A stretch of DNA of 64,000 bases, from assembly GCA_013399015.1 (NCBI GenBank), contig VWZX01005788.1, positions 250,043 through 314,042 on the forward strand, read 5' to 3'. The notes under the pieces were generated by a model that ran no database searches, was not told the DNA's origin, and was given only the letters and a program-made list of their open reading frames with translations. The DNA is from Galbula dea (taxonomy: Eukaryota; Chordata; Aves; Piciformes; Galbulidae). Shown here piece by piece: positions 11,818-22,752 of this stretch (within the stretch, counting starts at the first letter, position 1; each line of letters starts with the position of its first letter). Both the position numbers and the translations under genes were made by a program.

Positions 11818-14800
11818 GGAGAGCTCCAAATTTCTCCTCTGGCACTGCTGGTGTCCTCCTTATCCAGCTTTCTCACCTTTAAGATAGCTGCAGAGAAATG
11901 AGGACAAACTGGTTGGCTTGGCATTTCATTCTGCACGACAGTTGATTGGTCATTTTATCACCAGTTCTGAAGTGAAATTAGATAATCTCCATGCCATATG
12001 GTATAAAGTATTTATAGTTTAGCATGTTTTCCATATATGTGCACTAAAGCCTGCTTCAGGGATTTGTTGTGGTCCTTGTGTTTACAGGATGTGGGTCTTG
12101 GGTGAAAGAAGAAACTGACAGTTGCTAAGGATTGATTTAAACTCATGTAGTGGAGGCTACATGGGTGATCCCTAATTAAAGTGAATTTCCACTTTCTGTC
12201 CTTCACCAGGGAGGCTGTCAGGGCTCCCCAGGGCCAGACCCCATGTCCACCCAGCTCTGTTACCTCTGGTAGTGATGTCTAGGGGGTGACCTCAGGGGAC
12301 TGGGGGAGAAGCCTGTGGGAGGGTGGGGATGTTTAACCTCCACCCCAGGTCACCTCCCAAATAACCAGGAGTACACAGTGTCTCCTCCAGGTAGACTTTG
12401 CCTTGGAACTAGAGGTATAACTTCAGTTTTCTTGCTTTCCTTCAAAATGCTTCATTGCCCTGGAAATCTTGATAAATAAGGAGCTACAGCATTAATTATG
12501 TGGGACATTAGTCACTCAAAATGTGTCATTATTTTCTCAAAACAAGCCTAAATGAGCACCACAGAAGGGTCTCAGAGATCTGTGTTTGTAGCTGACTCAA
12601 ATGTGATAGAACGGGAGCGTGTTCTCAACCCCAAATGTTAATTGTTTGCTACAGGTACCTGCACTAGGGACCTTAGTGAGTTGTGTGATGTGAATAACCT
12701 TCTTGACTGCTTCTCATCAAGACAGAGTCCCATGGATATCTTCAGCTCCACTAAAAATAGTAACAAAGCTGTGCTAACCTTTAGAACACACGTGTTGGTC
12801 TACCAGAGACCTACATCCCACATCCCACTCCTCATCTCTGTCCCTCCTGCCATGCCTTGGCCACTCAAAGTTGCAACAGCAGCCACAGCAACAACTGGCT
12901 GAAGCTGGAACAACAATTTGTAAGCAGTATGTAAAACAAAAGCAGTAAATAATAATCATGAACAGCAAACTCTGAGAGAGGAGAAGGAATGTTCAATTGC
13001 CCTGCAAGAACCCAGTGAGCACTTGAACAAAGAGGAGTTAATAAATGTTACAGTTGGGTTCTTTTGGATAGGATTCTTGCAGAATATGATTTCATAATCC
13101 CCTGTCTCTAGTGAACAACAAGACCTCTGTAAACACTCAATATTCAAATAGAAAATTGTTTCTTGTAGGCTTCCATGGCACAAAATAAAAGCTCTGTAAA
13201 TCTGGGCCTCCATATGTGGTTCTCAGCTGGTGTAAATCCCTGAATGAATTACATGTGAACAGAGAAATTAATGCTACACACATGGTGGCCAAACTTGAAA
13301 GCAAAAGCTGCAACTGAGAATATGCTGCAGTGGATAGTGAAATATTTGAAGATAAATGGAAGTTTGAGTCCTTGTTGATATAATGCATCACTGGTGCTTT
13401 TCAAGGGGTACAGAACTAGCACAGTGTGATAGTACAATACTGAGATCACATTTGGGAGAGTGCAGGGACTCTCTTTAAAATGAAAAGCCAAGCAAAATGC
13501 AAGTTAAAAAGGCAAAGACACAATATTGACTCTCTAGCATAATTTTGAACAAAATCTGTGTAAAACATTTCCCCCTTTTAAAAAGTCTGGCAACTTACTT
13601 TTGCAGTAGATCTATATCCTACCCAGGTTTTCAAGTGAGTGTGCTCTCAAGCTGCTTTTGTTAATCAGTCAACGTTGATGATGAATTAGCCAAGAGTTTT
13701 GGTACTTTTGAAACAGTTGCAATCTTTTTGTCATTGTTTTTTTTTCCCCCCTTTCTCTCAACAGAGGAGGAGGGAGGAATGTGCATGTTACAGTGAATTC
13801 TAAATGAGGACTGTGCCTCCCCTGTTTGCAAAAAGCCAAGCAAAGCAGTAAAAAATAATAAATAAAACAAATGAAACCCTCTTTAATCCATTCATGAGCT
13901 TGAGTGTTTCAAGTAGGCCATAATATTAAGCCAAAGAGTTCTGGAAGAGATGGATCAGAGGGAAGTGGCTATTGCTTAAACAATGTCAGCCTGTTTAATT
14001 GAATTACTATTTGTCAGCACTGTATTTTCCCATGTCCAGGATTCTTTCTGTTGATTCAAGGCTTAAGGCCTGAAGAGAAAGGGCAGCAACTGCCATGTAT
14101 TTTGATCCTGAACAAGCTGTGTCCTTTGAAACACCAGTGCTGGGTGCTTGGAAGAATGCTGGAGTGCTTTGCTGCAACAGAGGGCACCAGCAAAGGAGGT
14201 AATGAAAATATGTTAGCCCATGGAATGGATCTTGCTGCAGCACACCCAGGGAACTTCTCTGAGAATTTTTAAGCCTGGTGTTATTTCTGTAGCAGTTTAT
14301 TTGTATTTATCACAAGGACATCAGGGACTAGGATGGTGGACCAAGAAGGGGCCAGGAGCCAGGAACTGTCAACTCTCTCCTTTGAATTTATTTGGCAGAG
14401 TGTTTTTATTGTGTAAAATCTATCATTTAGTTATGGGAAATGGCAAATGTTCATTGCTTTATGGTCAAAATTTAGGCTTTTTCTAATTGATTTGTTGCAG
14501 AAAATAAATGTCTGTTGTTTCCCTTCTCTCAACAGATCTTACACCTCATACTCCATAACAAGGGAGCCTCTGGGACTTGGACAAGAACAGCTCAGGCTGG
14601 AGCAGGAGGCAAGTAAAACTTGCAAGCTTTAGGCCAGAGTATCTGCTCTGTTGCTATAGAGAGTTTCCCACCCTGGCCTCTCTGTCCCAGCCACCTTGCT
14701 GCTACTGCCATAAACACAAGAACAAACAGAAAGTTGATTGTTTTTTGACTCTTCTGTACCCATACCAGTTTTGTTTATAGATTCTTTGGAGGCCAACAAG

Positions 14801-15243
14801 TGGTCCATGGTTATGAAGAGCCATGCTTTCTTATGACAGCTCTCTTCAGTTTACCTGTTTCCTTGACGAGGGGATGCTGATGTAGCCAAGCAAATGACAA
14901 GCAGTTTTCTAAACAAATGAATGAAACTAAGTTCTGGAGGGCATAGAAGAGCATTCTTTTTGTTGTTGTTGGATGACAACTGTGATATATCTTGAATAGA
15001 TAAAATTTTAGTATTATGGTGCTTCAGCTGCAACTGCAGCAAGCTCGTGGCTCTGCCCATCTGTTAGAAGCTACTTCCTTGGTAGCAGAAACAGCAGAAG
15101 ATGATATGCCTGTGCTTCTGCTTGCAGCCTGATATTAGCTTAAATTGCTACACAGTGCCAGTTTGAGTTAGGGAGGCAACTGGTGAATGGGCTTAGCTGG
15201 GATGTGAGTGCATGTTAACAGGCTTCTACACCGTGTGTAGATG

Positions 15244-15347
15244 TGCTGCTTAGGGACATGGTTTCATGGTCAGCTTGGCTGTGCTAGGTTAACAGTTGAA
15301 CTTGATAATCTTAAAGGTCTTTTCCAATCTAAATGATTCTGTGATTG
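15244..15347 (+). mobile_element. CR1 LINE fragment, 3' tail
   Basis: The segment reads TTCATGGTCAGCTTGGCTGTGC, then GGTTAACAGTTGAACTTGATAATC and ends AATGATTCTGTGATT. It matches the same CR1 subfamily tail seen at 19875-19972. Only the untranslated 3' end is present. Confidence 0.85.
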
Positions 15348-17763
15348 TCCTTTGTCCAAGTCTTTGAGACATCTTTGCCAAAATTTGGGAGCATGTTCCC
15401 ACTGGAGCATCAAACATAAACCATACCCTAGCTGGAACAAATGTGTTGGCAGGACACCCTGGCTTGGACAGAGATGACACTAGAAGAAGGATGATTGAAA
15501 TTGGTCCCACAATGCCACTGTCTAGATAACAAATCTCTACTAAGTCACTTTCAACTCAATACTTGATGAATCTTACTGAGTGATATTTGCTCAGATCCTC
15601 AATCTCCTTTCCTTTACAGTGAGTATATGCAAGCTAGGTGCCTCCTTTTCCATCAAGTTGTACTCCAAGTGCCCATGAAATTCCATTTTTTTTAGAGACT
15701 GGACCAGCTTGTCTCTGATTAGTACATGAGTGACACAAATTAATGCCTGCTTCTGCTTACACTCTATGTGGTGGCATAGAATAAGCTGCTGTGGGATCTG
15801 GATCATGCTCTCAATATCCTGAATGCTGAGTGCAAGATCTGGTTATTTTAGACTAAATTGCATTTCATTTGTGCTTGAAGAATGATGGAAAACGTGAGCA
15901 TGGGCACCACAGTCCTTGAAACACACTATGCATGAATTGGGCCACCTAAAGCACATTTTTGTCTGCCAAAGTTGGTAAGTAGAGGGTGCAATAGAAGCAG
16001 TGTGCATTGGATTTAACTTTTTTATGCATTTATTTTGGGATTGCAAGTTTTCCTTGAAGAAATGCCTCAGTGAAATACAGGTTACCAAGCTCAAGAGAGA
16101 AATAACCAGGAGAAATTCTGTATTTTATGTCCTGCCTATCTAAGCTGATAGATCTTAAAAACCTACAGTGCTTCAAAGCACACTTGTCCCTGCAAACAAG
16201 TCCATGCATCTCTCTGCCACTTCTATCAGCTTTTTCCCATGATTTTTTTCTGTCACTAGAAGTGTCTTCATTTTGCCTGAAGTTCAAGGTGAGATCATAT
16301 TTCTTTCAGCTTGCTCTAGTTCTCCTAAGCTGTGTCCAGGCAAGGCTCTGCCTCCTGCTGACCATGCAATTTTAGCATTAATTGTAGACAATTTTTTAAG
16401 AAGTAGTGCTAAAGTAGGTTCCATAAATAGGAACACTATGACCCAAGGAAATTACTTACCCAGGTGGAAGGGTCTGCAGCTACTGCATCTATCAACCCAG
16501 CTCCACAAAATTGTGCAGCCAAACTCCTCTGGAGTTTCACCCTGCCCATATACAGAGCTGTTTAATTTTGTAATTCCAGTTCCATGAAGAGTGGGACCAC
16601 AAAAGCAGCTCATTGGGCTTGCTTTAGTCTACCTAAACCCCCTGTGTGGTCCTGCTAACTCTATGCACTAGAGTCCTCATTTGTCCTGCCAGCACATTGT
16701 AGGAAGAGGAGTGCCAACACCTCCATTTACAATGAAAGAAGTTGGATGCAAAGAGGTTCAAGACTTGTGTGAGCTGGTTCAGGGATGGTACATTGAGATT
16801 GAAATGTCAAAGCACTGGGCTCACCACTACCCTATCCTTCTGCAGCTAAAGAAGTGGTTTGCACAGTGACAGTGAAAATCTGAAGGGGTTTTTGCACAGT
16901 CAAGACCAAAAATCCTTGTGGAACTGAATTAAAAGGCAAAAATGTTTCTGTGAGGTCTAAAGATTTCATTTGCCATCTTGCCTGATTATTTTATGCAGCT
17001 TTCAGTTTAAATGTGATCTCAAAAAACACCTGAAATGCTTTATTTGAAACATTTATTTTTGAAATATTACCATTTCACAGGCTACTTTTTTCAGGTTTTG
17101 GAGGATTTGTGTTTATTTTGGTAGAAGCACTTCTTTGGTTTTGTTTTGTCTCTTTGCCCATCACATAGTTCAGATGCTTTTTAAACAGTTTCTGCTCATC
17201 ACATCCCAGGTCTGATTCTGATGTGTGCAAAGACCATGACTGCTCTGAACCTACCAAGTGCTAAAAAGATGAATATTAACTTTTGTTTTTTCAAAGTGAC
17301 TCTTTAATTGAAAAATTAAATATTTAATGAGCTATTTCCATCCAGAAGGAAGGTGAAAAGAAAAAAAAGTCTGTGGTTCATTCCCAAACAGAACTCATGC
17401 TAGTGTCTGGTACATGATCAGTGGTGAGCTGGCAGCAATTAGTGCTAACACAGCCTGAACAAAAGGCACTCTTGAGAGGTGTTGTTCTGCCCCCCTAGCT
17501 CTGCTCCCAGACCTTGGTACCATACCTACACCCTTTGACATACAGCCTGTGTCCAGTATTTCAAGAGGAAACCATCTCTGGCTGTGGTTCTTCATCCAAG
17601 TATATATATATTCCATCAATGTATATTTGGGTAAAATTTGGTTCTACTCAGATAAAACCTTGTAATCCAAACAAATGGCATTTCTAATTGAGCAAGGCCC
17701 TCACGGTAATGAAGGGCAGCAGTATTGCTGAGATCACCAGTTTGTGTTTCTCTCCCTTTTCAG

Positions 17764-17810
17764 GAGACTCCTTTATTTATGTAATCAAGCAACCCACCAG
17801 ATTAGCCATA
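17764..17810 (+). pseudogene. Possible decayed CSPG exon start
   Basis: A good acceptor (TTTCTCTCCCTTTTCAG) is followed by a reading frame giving DSFIYVIKQPTRLAI, then TAA at 17811. CSPG repeats have a D-S...L-x-Y-x-I-x-x-P-x-H-G segment at this point, and FREM1 has a similar LLFSITQKPRHG segment in the repeat before the YMHDD exon. The split-codon phase (two bases) is plausible. The match is short and the stop comes early, so a chance hit cannot be excluded. Confidence 0.25.
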
Positions 17811-17932
17811 TAACCAGTTAGCTACGTTGTTTAGATTCACTTCTTTGCTATCTCATGACACCCAAGTGAACAAGCTATATGTCAGCGAAAGCGTTGGCGC
17901 TCCATCGTGTAGTATAGACTAGTTTGAAGTGC

Positions 17933-17947
17933 AAAAAAAAAAAAAAA
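17933..17947. repeat. Poly-A tract
   Basis: Fifteen consecutive A residues after a short non-repetitive segment. It could be the tail of an old retroposed RNA, but no parent or target duplication was recognised. Confidence 0.7.
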
Positions 17948-18460
17948 GGAGATCCTGTAATGGGGTTACAAGCAGTAATTATATTTTTTTTTTCCCCAGT
18001 GAGCATATGCTGCGGGTGGGAAAGGACCAGATAATGTAAACGGAGGTTTCATTAGCGATGATATGTGGCAGTTCTTGGGTAAAGGATGAGAAAGCAAATC
18101 TGGGAGCACCTGTAGACGTTGCAGGGTTTTTCCCATGAGGAAGCAGCACGTGCAAGGATGTACTCAGGGCAACAATAGGATCTGCTTTTTCCCCCCCTTA
18201 GGCTCACCTCAGTGCTCCCTGTAAGTGCACTGTGTTTTCCAGGCTCAGGCAGTTTGGATGCAGAATGAGTCTCTCTTTCCACATCTGGCCTCCAGGAACC
18301 AGAGGAGTTTTACGAACAATAGGCAAGCTCTTGCTTCCACTCAGGAGTAAATCTCTCAGAAAAGCAGAGGGCCTGATGGGAAATATTTGGGGGCAAATGT
18401 CTCCTATGTACCCACCATTCTGATTTTAGAAGTTCTTGTTTAACTTTGCCAGAAATCTTA

Positions 18461-18515
18461 GAATCATAGAATCGTTATGGTTGGAAAAGACCTCTGAGAG
18501 CATCGAGTCTCAGCC
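18461..18515 (-). mobile_element. CR1 LINE 3' tip, reverse orientation
   Basis: GAATCATAGAATCGTTATGG followed by TTGGAAAAGACCT is the reverse complement of a CR1 3' end. It is only about 55 bases long and faces the plus-strand CR1 at 18655 across about 140 bases of other sequence. Confidence 0.85.
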
Positions 18516-18654
18516 TGGCTGTTTTCCCTCTCCTGACTTTTTCCTTGCAGCAAATAGGGGAAGGTGTCCCAGATGTTACAGGGCTGACCACACTGAATGC
18601 TGTAGACCTTGCTGTCCCCACGGGTGTCCTGGGCATCTCCATCATGCTCATTTT

Positions 18655-18876
18655 CTACCTGAACATGAGGGAAAACTTATTTTCCCGTGAGAGTGACGGA
18701 GCACAGGAACAGGTTGCCCAGAGAGGTTGTGGAGTCTCTTTCTCTAGAGAGATTCCAAAGGCACCTGGAGGTGATCCTGAGCGACCTGCTCTGGCTGACC
18801 CTGCTTTAGCAGGGGAGTTGGACTAGATGACCTCCAGAGGTCCCTTCCAACCCCCATCATGCTGGGATTCTATGAT
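18655..18876 (+). mobile_element. CR1 LINE fragment, 3' end
   Basis: It runs from the CR1 segment CTGAACATGAGGGAAAACTT through CAGGTTGCCCAGAGAGG and GTTGGACTAGATGACCTCCA to the tail TCCCTTCCAACCCCC...GGGATTCTATGATC. It encodes the end of ORF2 and the full 3' tail and is less diverged than the other copies. Confidence 0.95.
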
Positions 18877-18964
18877 CACCACCCTCCCGCCAGCTCAGGG
18901 GCTGCTATTAAATGGACTCTGTGGTGAAGATGCTGGTGGGTTGAACTGCTGAGCTCAGCAGTGC

Positions 18965-19345
18965 TGCCTCACGACGCGCAGATTCACAGCTCAGAACTCA
19001 GGCAAGGTCTGAGTAATGGCAGGTTGCCTTTCCTTCGCCGCCTTTTACTGCATAGCTGATCTGGGCTGCCTTAGGGCTCTGGGAACGATAGCCGGTGCTA
19101 CGGGCGGGAAGCGGGACTGGCCGGTGTCGGCTCGGCTCGGCTCGGCTCGGGAGGGTTAGCGTGTGCACAGCTCAAAGGCAAGGGCGGGAGCGTGGCAAGC
19201 GCGGGCTGCGGATGGCCTCTGCTGGGAGCCGCCGCTCACTGCAGCCTCCCGAGCCCAGGGGCCAGCTGGACCAAATCAGCCGGGATTTACCTCCGGGTGG
19301 GAGAGGTGTGGCGCATATCACGGTGGCTTCTCTGCAAGCCGTGCG
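18965..19345. promoter_or_regulatory. CpG-rich island within the intron
   Basis: CpG is abundant here (GACGCGCAG, CGGGCGGGAAGCGGG, GGCGGGAGCG, AAGCGCGGGC, CCGCCGC, GCGTCGGAGC), whereas the surrounding intron is CpG-poor. It includes GGGCGGG boxes that could bind Sp1-type factors and a TCGGC tandem repeat (19127-19150). Islands like this often mark promoters, so a transcript starting here (alternative FREM1 start or non-coding RNA) is possible. No TATA box or matching first exon was identified. The open frames in it run into CR1 sequence and are not convincing proteins. Confidence 0.45.
19127..19150. repeat. (TCGGC)n tandem repeat
   Basis: Nearly five units of TCGGC inside the CpG-rich island. 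It is a short GC-rich minisatellite likely to vary in length. Confidence 0.9.
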
Positions 19346-19450
19346 TCGGAGCCTTTTGCTTTCTTCTGCTTTAGTTATTTTGCTTTATTTTGTATCAGCA
19401 ATAGTGTGGCCAGCAGGGCTAGGGCAGTGGTTGTTCCCCTGTATTCTTCA

Positions 19451-19972
19451 CTGGTAAGTCCTCACCTCAAGTATTGCGTTCATTTTTGGGCCCCTCATTC
19501 TGAGAAGGACAGTGAGGTGCTGGAGTGTGTCCAAAGAAAGGCAGCAAAGCTGGTGAAGGGTCTAGAGCAGAAGCCTTGTGAGGAGCAGCTGAGGGAACTG
19601 GGGTTGGTTAGCCTGGAGAAGAGAAGGCTCGGGGTCACCTTGCTCTGTACAACTCCCTGAAAGAAGGTTGGAGCAAGGTGGGGGTTGGTCACTTCTTACA
19701 AAGAACAAGCAATAGGATGAGAGGAAATTGTCATAAGTTGTGTCAGGGGCGGTTTAGATTGGACATTAGTAAAAAAATCGTCACCAAAAGCATTGTCGAG
19801 CCTGGAACAGGCTGCCCAGGGCAGTGGTGGAGTCACCATTCCTGGTAAAAGATGTGTAGATGTGGTGCTTTAGTTACATTGTGCAGTGGTGGACTTGTCA
19901 GTGCCAGGTTAATGGTTGGACTTGATGATCTTAGAGATCTTTTCCAACCTAAAGATGCTTCTGTGATTTTAT
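19451..19972 (+). mobile_element. CR1 LINE fragment, ORF2 end plus 3' tail
   Basis: The plus strand encodes [15 protein letters not shown] and [16 protein letters not shown], then [14 protein letters not shown], all typical of the CR1 reverse-transcriptase C-terminus. The frame then breaks, and the element continues through GGCTGCCCAGGGCAG to a tail with TTGGACTTGATGATCTTAGA and TTCTGTGATTTTAT. It is the longest CR1 copy in the window, with several small indels. Confidence 0.95.
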
Positions 19973-22607
19973 TTCATCCCCACAGACCCCGCAGGAGCTG
20001 CTGCTCCACAGGGTCACATGCTTTCAGTGCCCTCGCACCCCAGCCCTGTCGAAGGCAGGCAGCCACCCAAAGGCATCTGCCAGCACAACTGCCTGCAGAC
20101 TCCACTGAGGAACCAGATGCAGCAGGGAAAAGGGAAAGAAAAAGAAAAGGAAAAAAAATTCCCTTCCGTGGCCTGGCATCTGTGCAGCACACGTGCCAAG
20201 CAGTGCAAGAGCAGGGGGAGAGGAAGTGGCAGCAAGCTGGGGGCTATTTGGCACCACTGCAGCCCACAAACGGTTTGGGTTTGAGCTGAGAAAGAAGTAA
20301 TGTGCACTAATGCAAAGTGTATGGGGTTGGAAATTTGAAAAACCTCTGCTGAAATGAAAAAAATGCCAACCAGCCAGTTCTGCAGGCTGAGTTCAGCAGA
20401 GTTGAAATCCTTTTCCTAAACGGGGGCCTTGCTAGGTAAAGGCTCGGCAGAGTGCAGTTCTGAGGGAGAGTCCCCACCTCTTACCTGTTTTGGGAGGTGT
20501 TGAAGGTAACCTGGAACCATTCAGCCCTGACAGTCACCTCACACAGCTAACACCACACTTGATTGTTTAATGTTCAAGGCTCCACAAGCTGCTTGAAACA
20601 AGATGTAAAGCAGGTGTTAGAAGCCTCTGGAAAGTTTGCTGTCAATTACTGTGATTTTTCTCTTCCCAACAAAGACTTAAATGCTGAATGATTTTTTTTT
20701 TTTTTCCAGTTATGTAAATGCACTTTTCCATAAATACTTATTTTGCAGCATAAACCAAAAAAAAAAAAGAAAAGAAGCCTGTGGGGGCTGGTGTGTCTAG
20801 TTAGGGACTGATATAATCCCACTCACGTCGGTGAGGTTCTGGAGGTACTCGTGCTGGCGGCGGCCTTGGTCAGATCTGAGCGTGGGTGTCCAAGGCTGCC
20901 ATCCTGCTGTGGGTGTGGGTGTTCCTGGAGTGGTTTGCAGGACATTTCTGCCCCCCCCCAATGCACACTCTGCTGTCTGGTGGGCAGCAGGACCGAGACA
21001 GGGTATGTTTTTGACTTTTGCAAAGTCTGAATTGAATAGAAATTGTCTTAACTGCTACTGATTGATCAGGAGAAAACCTTCCCCCTCACCCTCAATTTGG
21101 GAGGGATGTATTGCATGAAGGCCATGAGGACTAATCCATTGCTCCTTGTTTCTGAAGAGCCACAGGTTTATTCAGCTTGTGGACTGTGAGCTAAAATTGC
21201 TTTGCAGGCATGGCTGGATCTGAGTTTTTTCTCTTCACTACAAAGGCTGTGTGCTGGGGAATAGCAATGCAGTAGGTGAGGCTGGGAGGACTGGGTTCAA
21301 GCTTCTCTCCTAAACCAGTGGATATCTGGTAGCTTCAGTAGATGATGATTCCAGCCACTGGTAATATGCTTTTGGGGAAGGAAATCTAAGGGAAACTGTG
21401 GGGCATGATGCTTTTACAAGGCATCCTAAAAATCTTTGGAGAACAAGAAAGTGGTAAAGATTTTGTTTCTGTATCTTGTGAGTTGCCATGGGTGACTTTT
21501 AGTGGATTGAGCTAGTTATTTCTAGGAAAGGTTTTTCTTTAATGAAGTCTTTGCAACTGATTTTTAGGGATTTGTTTTCAGTGCATTCAAGTACCTAAAC
21601 TGTACACTCTGGGTGTATTTACCAGCATGCACTCCAGCTGATGACTATCCCTGTGCCAGTTAAATCCATTCCATGAACAATTTGATCCCGTATTTCCCCA
21701 TTACCTTGCCCCAAAGTGTGCTGAAGAGCTGTGTATGAGTAGGAAGCTACACCAGCTCCCAAGGACCATTGTTTCAGATCTTTCTGTGGTCACTGATTTT
21801 TTGGGTTACTTGTTAAATTTGGCTTGTGCCTGCCTGCGTTTTCCTACTGCATCAAGGGTTTGGCATGCTGGCACTACTACCCGAGTGTGAAGCACTTGGA
21901 TGCTGTGGTGACAAGGGCTATGTGTGTGCCCAGAAGGCATGATAGCTCTAGCCCTACAAAGTAGACATGTTGAAGAACACATCATGTATGAGTCTCTTTT
22001 AAGTGCTCCCAAAATTTACTGGAGAAATTGCCAGTATCTCACTAGCGATCAGGGCCTCCCATGGGGACTGCTCCAAAGCGTGCCAAGCTTGGCTTGCTCT
22101 CTGCTCCATAAGTTAGCCAGGGAATGACTTCCAGAGCCCCACTGTGCTGCTTCTGCTCTTGCATTTGCAGGAACAGCATCAAGAATAAAGGATCCACCAA
22201 GGGCTGCTAAACATGGACTTAACCCCTTAGAAGGGGTCCAAGCTACCAGTCACTGCAAAAGCCTTCTTCCTAGCAAAGCATGGCTGTGGGAGAGAGCGGG
22301 GGGATACACGCTGTCAGAGGAGCAGCACCCAGTTTGGATGCTGGTGTTGGGCTGGGAGTTGTATGGTTTTGCACGTGACCTTGCCAGGCAGGTCCCACAG
22401 CAGGACTGGGCTTTGACAAGGGTTTGTTTCTGTGGCAGCAGGATGGGTTATCTGGGACACTGAATCTCTATTATTAAAAGATCATAGCTGATGTCTTAAA
22501 TTCCAGGGAGTTGGGGGGTGTTTTTTTTTTTAAATAATACAATCACTATGTTCCAAGTTTTTAGAGAATCTGGGGGTTTCATTTTAATTTCCCTCTCTTT
22601 CCTGTAG

Positions 22608-22752
22608 GACTGATGCTGCTGTACATGCATAATGACACAGAAAGCCTAGAGGATAGTTTTACCATGCAGCTGACAGATGGCAAGCGCACAGTCCAAGGGA
22701 CACTTTACATCTACATCATGCCAGTCAACGATGAAATCCCTCATCTTTCCAG
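22608..22752 (+). CDS. FREM1: FREM1-like exon, C-terminal half of a CSPG repeat
   Basis: The exon is 145 bases after the acceptor CTCTCTTTCCTGTAG and before the donor TCCAG|GTTAGC. It starts with two bases and ends with two bases of split codons, 47 full codons between. The peptide has LLYMHNDTESLEDSFTMQL, then TDGK and the linker IMPVNDEIPHLS. These are the classic CSPG features: Y-x-H-D-x-x-E, a D-F-T strand, TDG, and P-V-N-D-E-x-P leading into the next repeat. FREM1 as I remember it has LTYMHDDSESLADDFTIQL and VIPVNDEKPMLS at this place, a close match and the main reason for choosing FREM1. The next exon should begin with one base completing an AG-x codon (Arg or Ser), which the segment at 25423 does. 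Confidence 0.88.

Larger units (their letters stand above)
857..22607. other. Large intron(s), expected CSPG exons mostly not found
   Basis: About 21.7 kb with CR1 pieces (1292, 4700, 15244, 18461, 18655, 19451), a 28-base tandem duplication (11693), simple repeats and a CpG-rich island (18965-19345). In FREM1 roughly three hundred residues of CSPG repeats should lie between the YQHDDSE and YMHNDTE exons. I could find only weak candidates (9404-9505 and 17764-17810). The remainder looks like ordinary non-coding intron. Confidence 0.55.

Noticed and set aside
14527..14610. Acceptor-like TCTCTCAACAG followed by an open stretch rich in Gln and Glu
   Set aside because: No CSPG features and a poor donor; likely a pseudo-exon.
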